A stretch of DNA of 12,846 nucleotides from Ruminococcus sp. UBA3280 (GTDB taxonomy: Bacteria; Bacillota; Clostridia; Oscillospirales; Ruminococcaceae). Position 1 is the stretch's first letter. Every line of letters starts with the position of its first letter. A model generated the notes under the pieces. The model searched no databases and was not told where the DNA came from. It worked only from the letters and a program-made list of their open reading frames with translations. This document shows, piece by piece, positions 1-7,748 of this stretch. The translations under genes were made by a program, and so were the position numbers. The DNA lies in NCBI GenBank assembly GCA_002362175.1, contig DETU01000113.1, forward strand, positions 1-12,846. The letters are read 5' to 3'.

Positions 1-2382
1 ATGCAGTACGGACATTTTGACCTTGAAAACAAGGAATACGTAATCACCAACCCCGCAACCCCGACATCTTGGGCGAACTATCTCGGAGACCCCGAATACG
101 GTGCAATGATTTCAAACAACGCAGCAGGCTACAGCTTCGTGAAATCGGGAGCAAACGGCAGAATAACCCGTTTCCGCTTCAATTCGGAGATGGCACTTCC
201 GGGACGTTATATCTATATACGTGATAACGAAACAAGCGACTACTGGTCAGCATCATGGCAGCCTGTCGGAAAACCACTTGACAAGTACAAGTCCGAGTGC
301 AGACACGGTACGGCGTACACAGTCATTTCCGCAGAATATGCAGAAATAAAATCGGAAGTGACCTATTATGTTCCTTACGGAAAAACATATGAAGTATGGC
401 GTGCAAAAATCACGAACAACAGCGGAAAGGACAGAAATCTTTCAGCTTTCGGTTTTGTGGAGTTCACAAATGAGGACAACTATGAACAGGACCAGGTAAA
501 TTTACAGTATTCGTTGTTTATCTCACAGACTGAATTCAAGGATAACAAGATTCTACAGACCATCAGCGGAAACAGTGAAAAAGACTGCAGAAACAGATTT
601 TTCGGAATGGTCGGTGCTGATATTTCAGCGTCATGCGGTAGTTTGTCGGATTTCATAGGAAGTTACAGAACCTATTCAAACCCGATTGCCGTTGAAACGG
701 GAAAGTGCAGTAACGTCATGAACTACAATTCAAATTCATGCGGTGCATTACAGTCTGATATTACGCTTAAACCGGGCGAAACTGTTGAACTTATCTACAT
801 TCTCGGACAGCGTGACAACGAACAGGCTGACAAAATCCTGAACGAATACAAAACATCAGGCAAGGTTGATTCTGAAATTGCCGAACTTAAAAATTACTGG
901 CACGGTCAGCTTTCCAACTTCAAAGTTGACACACCGTCAGAAGAATTCAACAACATGATTAACGTATGGAACGCTTACCAGTGCTTCATTACATTTATAT
1001 GGTCAAGAGCTGCTTCGTTCGTTTACTGCGGACTCCGAAACGGTTACGGCTACCGTGACACTGTTCAGGACATTCAGGGTATTATTCATCTTGACCCCGA
1101 ATTAGCGTGTGAAAAAATCCGTTTCATGCTGTCTGCACAGGTTGACAACGGCGGAGGACTTCCGCTTGTAAAGTTCACCCACAATGCAGGTCACGAAAAT
1201 ACTCCCGATGACCCCGAATATGTAAAAGAAACAGGTCACCCGTCATATCGTGCAGACGACGCACTGTGGCTTTTCCCGACTATCGTCAAATATCTCGGTG
1301 AATCGGGCAACGAAAAATTCCTTGATGAAGTAATAGTCTATGCAAACGGCGGTGAAGATACGGTTTACAACCACCTCAAGAAAGCTATTGAATTTTCAAT
1401 GAATCATCTCGGCGACCACGATATGCCCGCAGGTCTCCACGCCGACTGGAACGATTGTCTTCGTCTCGGTGCAAAGGGTGAATCAACTTTTGTTGCATTC
1501 CAGCTTTATTACGCAATGAGTGTTATCAGAGATATGGCACAGTCAAAAAATGATACGGACTATATCGCCTATATTGATGACGTTCAGAAAAAACTTGCTT
1601 CCGCACTTGAAAAGTGCTGGGACGACGACCGCTTTATTCGTGGAATCCGTGAGGACGGTGTACTTGTCGGTGCAAAGAAAGACCCTGAAGCTAATATGTG
1701 GCTGAATCCGCAGTCATGGAGCGTAATTTCAAAGTTTGCCAACGCAGAACAGTCCGAAAAGGCAATGAACAGCGTACACGAAATCCTCAATACCCCTTAT
1801 GGTGCAAAACTTCTTGACCCTCCGTACAAAAAGCATTATTTCGACGGTGCATTGATGCACATATTCAACGACGACACCAAAGAAAACGGCGGTATATTCT
1901 CACAGTCGCAGGGCTGGCTTATTCTTGCGGAATCACTTCTCGGTCACGGAAACCGTGCCTTTGAGTACTTCATGGAAAGTTCACCTGCCGCAATGAACGA
2001 CAAGGCTGAAATTCGTGTAATGGAGCCTTACGTTCACGGACAGTTCACAGAATCAAGGGCTTCCGCATATGAGGGACGTTCACACGTTCACTGGCTCACA
2101 GGTACTGCTTCAACCGTTATGGTCGGCTGTGTTGAGGGTATATGCGGTATGCGTCCCGACATGAAAGGTCTGGAAATCTCACCGTCAATACCGTCGGAAT
2201 GGGACGGCTTTAAGATTGAAAAGAATTTCAGAGGCAAAAAACTTAATATTGCCGTTGACAACTCCGCACACGTTGAATCAGGCGTTAAGAAAATTGTCCT
2301 CAACGGTGAAAAGCTTGAAAGTAATTATATTCCTGCTGAAAAACTCTCAGATGTAAACGAAATAAAAGTTATTTTAGGCTGA
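1..2382 (+). CDS. GH94 disaccharide phosphorylase (cellobiose/chitobiose phosphorylase family)
   Basis: This 793-residue protein is predicted to split a beta-linked disaccharide with inorganic phosphate, giving a sugar 1-phosphate and a free sugar in the cytoplasm. No signal peptide is visible. The N-terminus (MQYGHFD, then EYVITNP) aligns with the start of known GH94 enzymes, so position 1 is probably the true start, and the length is usual for cellobiose and chitobiose phosphorylases. An N-terminal beta-sandwich region is followed by the (alpha/alpha)6 catalytic part. The motif DWND is at 482-485, with D485 as the expected general acid. YRDT is at 351-354 (R352, phosphate contact), KENGGIF at 627-633, and LTGT at 699-702 (T700 and G701, phosphate contacts). 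The phosphate-contacting His known from Vibrio chitobiose phosphorylase (H644) is Gln635 here. The middle region (SNPIAVE...CSN, then SCGAL) and R346 resemble chitobiose more than cellobiose phosphorylase, while the FSQSQGW context points to a further subgroup. I am confident of the family but not of the substrate. No upstream promoter is inside the window. Confidence 0.9.
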   Translation: MQYGHFDLENKEYVITNPATPTSWANYLGDPEYGAMISNNAAGYSFVKSGANGRITRFRFNSEMALPGRYIYIRDNETSDYWSASWQPVGKPLDKYKSECRHGTAYTVISAEYAEIKSEVTYYVPYGKTYEVWRAKITNNSGKDRNLSAFGFVEFTNEDNYEQDQVNLQYSLFISQTEFKDNKILQTISGNSEKDCRNRFFGMVGADISASCGSLSDFIGSYRTYSNPIAVETGKCSNVMNYNSNSCGALQSDITLKPGETVELIYILGQRDNEQADKILNEYKTSGKVDSEIAELKNYWHGQLSNFKVDTPSEEFNNMINVWNAYQCFITFIWSRAASFVYCGLRNGYGYRDTVQDIQGIIHLDPELACEKIRFMLSAQVDNGGGLPLVKFTHNAGHENTPDDPEYVKETGHPSYRADDALWLFPTIVKYLGESGNEKFLDEVIVYANGGEDTVYNHLKKAIEFSMNHLGDHDMPAGLHADWNDCLRLGAKGESTFVAFQLYYAMSVIRDMAQSKNDTDYIAYIDDVQKKLASALEKCWDDDRFIRGIREDGVLVGAKKDPEANMWLNPQSWSVISKFANAEQSEKAMNSVHEILNTPYGAKLLDPPYKKHYFDGALMHIFNDDTKENGGIFSQSQGWLILAESLLGHGNRAFEYFMESSPAAMNDKAEIRVMEPYVHGQFTESRASAYEGRSHVHWLTGTASTVMVGCVEGICGMRPDMKGLEISPSIPSEWDGFKIEKNFRGKKLNIAVDNSAHVESGVKKIVLNGEKLESNYIPAEKLSDVNEIKVILG

Positions 2383-2383
2383 T

Positions 2384-2428
2384 AAAAAAACTGCTGTACA
2401 ATCAGATGATTGTACAGCAGTTTTTTTT
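2384..2428. terminator. Bidirectional intrinsic terminator between convergent genes
   Basis: Seven A (2384-2390) precede a perfect inverted repeat with arms 2391-2404 (CTGCTGTACAATCA) and 2407-2420. Eight T (2421-2428) follow. In practice the loop is about 4 nt. The A-tract and T-tract give a U-run downstream on both strands. It therefore ends the GH94 transcript two bases after its stop, and also the minus-strand ABC operon, whose last stop codon (TAA, 2429-2427) lies inside the T-tract. Confidence 0.95.
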
Positions 2429-2711
2429 ATTTTTTCAGTGCCTTTTCAAGCCATACTCTTGCAATGTCGAGTGCCTCGTAAAGTCCGCACTCACACTCCG
2501 TATTTTTTACACAGGCTTTCAGGGGGTCTAAAGTCAGGTCAGTGGACATCTGAACGACTCTTACTTTACTTGCAACATCAGTATTACCGATTTTTTTTGT
2601 TGCAAGAATCTGAATCATAATTACATAGCGGTCGGACATATAACCGTAATAAATAGTATTTTTGCTTCTCACAAGCGGATAGCCTTTATAGGTGTAAAAT
2701 TTTTCGTTCAT
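2427..2711 (-). CDS. Small protein of unknown function, last gene of the Gld-like ABC operon
   Basis: This 94-residue protein has no recognised domain name. It begins MNEKFYTYKGYPLVRS and ends with a likely amphipathic helix (GLYEALDIARVWLEKALKK). The first two thirds look beta-rich (YKGYPLVR, IYYGYM, YVIMIQIL, VRVVQMS). No signal peptide or membrane segment is visible, so it is probably cytoplasmic. Three Cys (C67, C73, C75) lie close together near the middle. The start is supported by AAAGGAGG about 7 nt upstream. It lies 26 nt downstream of the DUF4340-like gene on the same strand and just before the shared terminator, so it is most likely the fifth gene of the ABC operon. From memory, similar small proteins occur in many Oscillospiraceae, but I cannot name a characterised one. 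Function is unknown. Confidence 0.8.
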   Translation of the reverse strand: MNEKFYTYKGYPLVRSKNTIYYGYMSDRYVIMIQILATKKIGNTDVASKVRVVQMSTDLTLDPLKACVKNTECECGLYEALDIARVWLEKALKK

Positions 2712-2737
2712 TGAATATCCTCCTTTATTGTTGTGTA

Positions 2738-4264
2738 TTATTTCCAGGTTGTGATATAATCCTCCCCTGTTTCAATTCGTTTAATGTTTTCAAGCAAAGT
2801 GTCAACATATGACTTTGCACAGAAATACTTGCTTTCACCGTTTACAGCAATAAGTGCGGTAAGGTTTGAATACTCATAAAATTCAAGCTTTGTTTTCTTT
2901 TTGGTGTAGGAGTCGCTGTATTCAACGGTTACAACAGGTTCACCGTCAGGAATATCCTCACCGAGTGCAAATTCTTCTGCTGCTGCGTTTATAAGGAAGC
3001 CATAGAACTGTCTGTAGCGTTCGCTGTCAAAAGCTGTATCGTTCTTTGTGACATTGAAATCTGTAGCTTTGGTATTTTCCGCATTTTCGTCTTTAGGTTC
3101 AATGACAAACTTTTCAGAAGTTCCGTCACTGCAATTTACAGTAAGGTCTGTTATATTCCACACATAAGAACCTATCATTATTCTTGATGTTATGTCAATC
3201 GGAAGAACAGTACACCATTTAGCGTTTTCGGTATCTACAATATAAATTATATTGCTGTTTTCAAACATTACATAACAGCACTTTTTATTATTGTCATCTG
3301 TAAACGGTTCACTCATAAGAAGTACATATTTGCTTCCGTCGTCGCAGTCCATAGTTACAGTACAGAAAGGGTCTTTAAGACCTGCTTCCGCAATATCGGA
3401 TTCCTTACAGTGAATGGAATATATCCCCTCCGCCTGTAGACCGAACATACCGTTTGTAATATCTTCAGAACGTTCAACGGTAAGATAAGCGTCAGTCGGT
3501 TCAACCATGACATGAGTTGCGGAAGTACCGCCCGAGTACTTGCCGTCATCACTGCTTTTGTCGTATTCAAGAACAATATCGTAGTCAATATCTTCACGCT
3601 CGATTTTCAGGCTATTGATTTTCGGATAACTTTCTTCAGGTGGTTCTTCAAGAATAACCGTATCCACAAAATCAGCAAGAACCTTGCCATAATTTGAGAT
3701 ATATGAAGTAGCAACGGTATATACAGTATTTTCACCGTCAATCATCACATATGTTTCTGAGTTGGCAGGAGCTTTGTCGCCCACTTTGAATTTCTTTACA
3801 GTTCCCGTCTGAAATTTAACTTCAACTTCCGCCTGCGGATTTTCCAGTCCGAACTTTGCAGGATTTTCACAGTTTTCATCAACAACAGAACCTGATGTCA
3901 TGTGAACCGCATTGTTTGCAAGAGTGCTGACAAGAGAGGTATTAAGCGAAATGTCACTGTAACCGTCAATTGTATAGGTTGCGGCTGATTCATCTGTAGG
4001 AGCTTTGTCCATTACGACATGAAGTGTTTCCTCATTATTTTTTACCGTAACTTCCTTTACAAGACCTTCAGATTCTCCGGCTTTTTCGTCCTGAATGAGA
4101 AAAATCCCCGCACCTTCCGCAACAGACGATTCTTCCGAAGATGAAACGGAATTTTCTTTATTTTCCTTGTCTTTAGGCTCTGTAAGCATGAGAGCGGCAA
4201 GACCTCCGCCGAGAACAATAACCGCCGCACCCAGTCCTATAATACTTCTAGCAGTCTTGTTCAT
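2738..4264 (-). CDS. DUF4340-like membrane-anchored protein of a Gld-type ABC system
   Basis: This 508-residue protein has a short basic N-terminus and one hydrophobic segment (about residues 7-27). A Ser/Glu-rich linker and a long, acidic, beta-rich domain follow, probably outside the membrane. Repeated units such as FGLENPQAEVEVKF, then FKVGDKAP, then TYVMIDGENTVYTV are typical of the DUF4340 family that accompanies GldG-type proteins. The in-frame upstream ATG at 4291 would add nine residues (MCICKEKES) inside the preceding gene. I prefer the ATG at 4264, which has TAAGGAGA 8-9 nt upstream and overlaps the GldG-like stop as ATGA (4-nt overlap), which suggests translational coupling. The signal-anchor segment also then sits in the normal place. 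DUF4340 proteins have no established biochemical activity. The gene order implies a role as an extracytoplasmic partner of the ABC complex. Confidence 0.88.
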   Translation of the reverse strand: MNKTARSIIGLGAAVIVLGGGLAALMLTEPKDKENKENSVSSSEESSVAEGAGIFLIQDEKAGESEGLVKEVTVKNNEETLHVVMDKAPTDESAATYTIDGYSDISLNTSLVSTLANNAVHMTSGSVVDENCENPAKFGLENPQAEVEVKFQTGTVKKFKVGDKAPANSETYVMIDGENTVYTVATSYISNYGKVLADFVDTVILEEPPEESYPKINSLKIEREDIDYDIVLEYDKSSDDGKYSGGTSATHVMVEPTDAYLTVERSEDITNGMFGLQAEGIYSIHCKESDIAEAGLKDPFCTVTMDCDDGSKYVLLMSEPFTDDNNKKCCYVMFENSNIIYIVDTENAKWCTVLPIDITSRIMIGSYVWNITDLTVNCSDGTSEKFVIEPKDENAENTKATDFNVTKNDTAFDSERYRQFYGFLINAAAEEFALGEDIPDGEPVVTVEYSDSYTKKKTKLEFYEYSNLTALIAVNGESKYFCAKSYVDTLLENIKRIETGEDYITTWK

Positions 4265-5838
4265 CGATTCTTTCTCCTTACAAATACACATACTCCTATA
4301 ACGGCAACAACAGCAGGAATCACATAGATTGCAAATACCTTTATTACATTCATTTCATGTGCTGTCGGAGCAATAAGAGCCTGCTGAAGTGCCTTTTCAG
4401 GAATAACGGCGGAGGCTTCTTTTCCTGTCATTGTATTGAGCATACCAATAATAACGTTTGCGTTATTGAATGTGTTTGTCTGATTAAGAAGTGTGCTGTC
4501 CATGATAAACGAACTTCCCAGTACAAGCATATGGCTTGTGTAGGTATCAAGACCTACGCTTGTTTCTTTCTTTGATATGACTGCAACGTCCCTTGCACCT
4601 GTTTCCGCATTGTTCTGGTCATATGATGTATCCATTGATTTGAGAACAGAAGTCGCTACACTGTCGTTATTCTTTGTAAGAACAGAAAGTTTCTTTGAAG
4701 CAGGTGAAACTATAGGAAGCGTTTCATTAGGGAGACTGCCCACAGAATCAGCGTCGATTATTTCAAGCTTTATATTGAGGTTTCTCAAATCGGATATGTT
4801 AATCCAGTTTGTATCATCAAGTATAATATCCTCTTCTACCTGAATACTCCAGTCTGCGAGGAACTCCGAAATATTCGGAAGGTCAGCTACATAGAGGTTA
4901 GGAATATAGAGCATATTACGCTGATAGTTTCCGTCGTTATAGAGGAAATCACCGAGTTTGCCGATAATGTCCGCACTGAAATCAACAGACGGCATCGGTA
5001 CTACAACAAAATCATATTCATCGGGATTCAGTTCGTCCGACGCAATGTCAATTTCCGTACAGTCATAACCGTTCTTGCCGAGAAATTCCGTAATCTGAGA
5101 TGTTGCGGATTCATAGCCCTGTCCCGATAATGAAGCACCGTTCATCATGGAAACAACTGCTGTCTTTATCGGATTGGAATCGGTAACATTGAGAATTGCA
5201 GATGTTAAAGTACTTTCACCCACGAAATTCATAGTAACTGAAGTCTGAGTACTTGTATTTGCGGGCTGAATCATACCTATAATTTCTTCCTGACTGATAA
5301 CTTTTACCCTGCCGTTATCCTCATTACCTGAAAATACAATTATACTTCCCTCCGGAATATCGTTATTGTAGTAATCCCTGTACTTTGCGATAATATCGGG
5401 GTCTTTGTTCATGTCAATATACTGAACCTTGATACTTCCGTTACCCTGTTTTGCGTACATTTCATAATTTTCAAGAATAGACGGTATCATTTCATAAGGT
5501 GTTTCAACGTTTATTCCGTAATATGCGGCGTACATCTGCTGATAGTAAGCCCCCATAGAAGCAAAATCGCTTTTCGGGAAAGTCACAGTAATTTCAACGT
5601 CGCCGTTGAGGTTCTTCATTGCCTCAACAGATTCGTCACTGAGTTCGTATCTGTTATCAGCCGTAAGGTCAATTTTAATCGGCGAACGCTTTGAAATCAT
5701 ACTGCAAATAAGGTTGACTATTATAACAAGCACAATGACAAGCACTATCACAACTACAGACATTGAACCGTATTTGAATTTTTTTAGATTTTTCTTTGGT
5801 TTGGTTTCTGTTGTTTTTGAAACTTCTTTATTACTCAT
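4261..5838 (-). CDS. GldG-like ABC auxiliary protein (Gldg family)
   Basis: This 525-residue protein has a basic cytoplasmic N-terminus (about residues 1-26, Lys-rich) and a very hydrophobic Val/Ile segment (about 27-48). A large domain of about 450 residues follows, then a second membrane segment near the C-terminus (about 502-519) and a basic tail (RRKNR). This N- and C-anchored layout, the phrase IDLTADNRYELSDESVEAMKNL just after the first membrane segment, and the later VVVPMPSVDFS strand match the GldG/ABC_transp_aux family, described as an auxiliary part of the Bacteroidetes gliding-motility ABC system. The large domain is predicted to lie outside the membrane. The start is supported by a GAGAGG sequence about 9 nt upstream. 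The gene sits 26 nt after the permease and overlaps the DUF4340-like gene by 4 nt. In Firmicutes the family has no proven function, and the name should not be read as evidence of gliding. Confidence 0.88.
   Translation of the reverse strand: MSNKEVSKTTETKPKKNLKKFKYGSMSVVVIVLVIVLVIIVNLICSMISKRSPIKIDLTADNRYELSDESVEAMKNLNGDVEITVTFPKSDFASMGAYYQQMYAAYYGINVETPYEMIPSILENYEMYAKQGNGSIKVQYIDMNKDPDIIAKYRDYYNNDIPEGSIIVFSGNEDNGRVKVISQEEIIGMIQPANTSTQTSVTMNFVGESTLTSAILNVTDSNPIKTAVVSMMNGASLSGQGYESATSQITEFLGKNGYDCTEIDIASDELNPDEYDFVVVPMPSVDFSADIIGKLGDFLYNDGNYQRNMLYIPNLYVADLPNISEFLADWSIQVEEDIILDDTNWINISDLRNLNIKLEIIDADSVGSLPNETLPIVSPASKKLSVLTKNNDSVATSVLKSMDTSYDQNNAETGARDVAVISKKETSVGLDTYTSHMLVLGSSFIMDSTLLNQTNTFNNANVIIGMLNTMTGKEASAVIPEKALQQALIAPTAHEMNVIKVFAIYVIPAVVAVIGVCVFVRRKNR
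4273..4280 (-). promoter_or_regulatory. Ribosome binding site that decides the start of the DUF4340-like gene
   Basis: Read on the minus strand this is TAAGGAGA, with AGGAG 9 nt before the ATG at 4264-4262. It supports that start over the in-frame ATG at 4291, and it lies inside the last codons of the GldG-like gene. Confidence 0.75.
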
Positions 5839-5864
5839 CTGAAAATACCTCTCTTTCCGTATTA

Positions 5865-6569
5865 TTATCCCCAGCGTCTCTTGTCAAGAACTCTCACCGT
5901 GAAGAAATTAAAGATAAATGCGACACTAAGGAAAAATACAACACTCGGAAGGCTGAAAATTCCCTGTGTAAATTCAATGTATCTTGAATAGAATGAAAGA
6001 GAAATAATTGCCTTGCTGATATACTCATTTGAGATATTGGCAGCAAAGGAGTCAAAAAGATAAAGTACGAAAAGTGCAAGCATACTCGCAACAGCGGAAG
6101 CCATCTGATTTTCCGTAAGAGAAGAAATAAAGAGACCTACAGCAATGAAAGCAGCACCAAGAAACAGCATTGCAAAATAGTTTCCGATAAGCGTCGTCCA
6201 TACAACATCACCGAGATATGCAAGTATTCCTGCATAGATGAACACAACGCTTTCCGCAATTATAAAGAGTGTAAGTGCGGCAAAGTACTTTCCGAGAACT
6301 ATGTCCCACAGACCGACGGGAGCAGTCAGAAGCCCCTGGTCTGTCTTGTTTTTCTTTTCCTCACTGAGAAGTCTCATGGTGAGAATAGGTATAAGAAACA
6401 GTACAATTATAAACATACTGCTGAAAAGCGGAGAAGTATCAGTTCTTCCCGAACTTATTACCCCCGCATAAAAGAAGTATCCTGAAAGGAGATAGAATAC
6501 TGAAAGAAATACATAAGCTACACCCGATATAAAGAACGCATTCATTTCACGTCTGTAAATTGCACCCAT
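5865..6569 (-). CDS. ABC-2 type permease (GldF-like)
   Basis: This 234-residue integral membrane protein has six likely membrane helices, near residues 14-36, 48-66, 94-120, 126-150, 155-174 and 207-228. A charged cytoplasmic stretch follows helix 2 (MRLLSEEKKNKTDQGLLTAPV), a pattern typical of GldF and related ABC-2 permeases. It is predicted to form the membrane channel with the ATPase encoded just upstream. Its ATG shares one base with the ATPase stop (TAATG, positions 6571-6567), which suggests coupled translation. The C-terminus (VLDKRRWG) is short and basic. One permease gene accompanies one ATPase gene, so the core is likely a homodimer of each, but this is inference. Confidence 0.9.
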   Translation of the reverse strand: MGAIYRREMNAFFISGVAYVFLSVFYLLSGYFFYAGVISSGRTDTSPLFSSMFIIVLFLIPILTMRLLSEEKKNKTDQGLLTAPVGLWDIVLGKYFAALTLFIIAESVVFIYAGILAYLGDVVWTTLIGNYFAMLFLGAAFIAVGLFISSLTENQMASAVASMLALFVLYLFDSFAANISNEYISKAIISLSFYSRYIEFTQGIFSLPSVVFFLSVAFIFNFFTVRVLDKRRWG

Positions 6570-7618
6570 TAGTCGTTACCTCCGTTTTCGTCATCTTCTG
6601 CCGTATCTTTTTGTACAGTGTTAAGCTCTACACGGATACGTGGCTTTTCTTCACTGACCTTTACATCATTCTCACCCATAGTGATTTTAAGGAAGATGTC
6701 CTCAAGAGTAAGGTCTGAAAGCTGTAACATAAGTATATTCCAGCCTTTCTGACGGCAGAGGTCGTTGAGTGAACGTCTTATATCAGTTTTTTCGTCTGCC
6801 TCAACGTCATAATCATAAATGCCCTTTTCACGCTCCATGTCGGCACGGACGTATTTTATGCCTTTGAGTGATTTTATAGCTTTTACAATTTCGTCCTTGT
6901 CGGCGGAAGTCTTTGAAGTTCCTTCTATACGAACGGTCATCTTGTGTTCGTTTGTAAGCTGTTTTGCAATTTCGTCAGCCGTACCGTCTGCAGAAACTTC
7001 GCCCTTGTTTATGATAATTATTCTGTCACATACCGCCTGAATTTCAGGAAGAATATGTGATGAAAGTATAACGGTATGACGTTTACCGAGTTTCTTGATT
7101 AGACTTCTTATCTCAATAATCTGATTAGGGTCAAGTCCAACCGTAGGCTCGTCAAGAATAAGTACAGGCGGATTATTTATAAGTGCCTGTGCAAGTCCAA
7201 CTCTCTGACGATAACCCTTTGAAAGATTCTTTATTATACGTCCCTTTACGTCTGTAATCTTGCATAAGTCGCACACATCTTTGAGATGTGCCTTTCTCGG
7301 AAGCTTGCACTTCTTCAAATCGTACACAAAATTAAGATATGCCTCAATTGTCATATCAATATAAAGAGGCGGAATCTCGGGCAGATAGCCTATAAAGGAC
7401 TTTGCTTTTTTCGGGTCTTCAAATATGTCTGTCCCGTTGACAAGTATCTGTCCCGAAGTTGACGAGATATAGCCCGTAAGCATATTCATGGTTGTTGACT
7501 TTCCCGCACCGTTAGGACCAAGAAAGCCGAGAATTTCACCCTGTTCCACTTTAAAGCTGATGTTTCTGACGGCTTGCTTGTCGCCGTATTTTTTACTAAG
7601 GTTCTTAACCTCTATCAT
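6569..7618 (-). CDS. ABC transporter ATP-binding protein (GldA-like)
   Basis: This 349-residue cytoplasmic ATPase should drive the permease encoded next to it. Visible motifs are Walker A GPNGAGKST (34-42), a Q-loop region GYLPE (77-81) with Glu at the usual Gln position as in many relatives, signature LSKGYRQRVG (132-141), Walker B VLILDEPTVGLD (152-163) and the H-loop SSH (186-188). After the nucleotide-binding domain comes a C-terminal domain of the kind found on ABC-2 ATPases (about 225-315, ending SDLTLEDIFLKIT). A final charged, probably disordered tail of about 34 residues (316-349) is rich in Asp, Glu, Asn and Lys. The start is supported by GGGAGG about 6 nt upstream. This is the first gene of the five-gene operon, and its leader (7619-7721) has promoter-like and structured elements. 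The family assignment is firm; the transported or handled substrate is unknown. Confidence 0.94.
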   Translation of the reverse strand: MIEVKNLSKKYGDKQAVRNISFKVEQGEILGFLGPNGAGKSTTMNMLTGYISSTSGQILVNGTDIFEDPKKAKSFIGYLPEIPPLYIDMTIEAYLNFVYDLKKCKLPRKAHLKDVCDLCKITDVKGRIIKNLSKGYRQRVGLAQALINNPPVLILDEPTVGLDPNQIIEIRSLIKKLGKRHTVILSSHILPEIQAVCDRIIIINKGEVSADGTADEIAKQLTNEHKMTVRIEGTSKTSADKDEIVKAIKSLKGIKYVRADMEREKGIYDYDVEADEKTDIRRSLNDLCRQKGWNILMLQLSDLTLEDIFLKITMGENDVKVSEEKPRIRVELNTVQKDTAEDDENGGND

Positions 7619-7630
7619 TAAATTCCCTCC

Positions 7631-7663
7631 CTGAAACAGTCCGTTGACGGCTGTTGATTTCAG
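7631..7663 (-). promoter_or_regulatory. Stem-loop in the ABC operon leader, directly beside the ribosome binding site
   Basis: On the minus-strand RNA, CTGAAA (7663-7658) pairs with TTTCAG (7636-7631), CAG (7653-7651) pairs with CTG (7639-7637), and CCG pairs with CGG around a UCAA loop. A 4-nt bulge lies on one side and a 1-nt bulge on the other. The stem ends just before the GGAGGG ribosome binding site of the ATPase gene. It might modulate initiation or protect the message; it has no U-tract and is not a terminator. Confidence 0.45.
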
Positions 7664-7695
7664 ACATTAAAATGATATACTTTTTTTGTGATAAT

Positions 7696-7748
7696 GCAGT
7701 GAAAGCACTGCGAATATTATATTAATCTTTGAGAAGTGAACGCACTTC
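7696..7748. promoter_or_regulatory. Possible promoter region of the ABC operon with two related inverted repeats
   Basis: Two 16-bp inverted repeats, GAAGTGAACGCACTTC (7733-7748, inside the last ribF codons) and GCAGTGAAAGCACTGC (7696-7711), share 13 of 16 bases and the core AGTG-N4-CACT. They lie 37 bp apart, centre to centre, on either side of a TATAAT on the minus strand (7721-7716). No good -35 box stands 16-18 bp before that TATAAT, so the promoter call is weak. A second option is TTCACT, 18 nt, TATATC, further downstream. The arrangement could be a paired operator for a dimeric regulator. The second repeat may instead be a poor ribF terminator hairpin (6-bp stem, no U-run). Confidence 0.35.

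Noticed and set aside
4265..4291. Nine-residue longer N-terminus for the DUF4340-like protein (ATG at 4291)
   Set aside because: The ATG at 4264 has a strong ribosome binding site and a classic ATGA overlap, and it puts the signal-anchor helix at the N-terminus.
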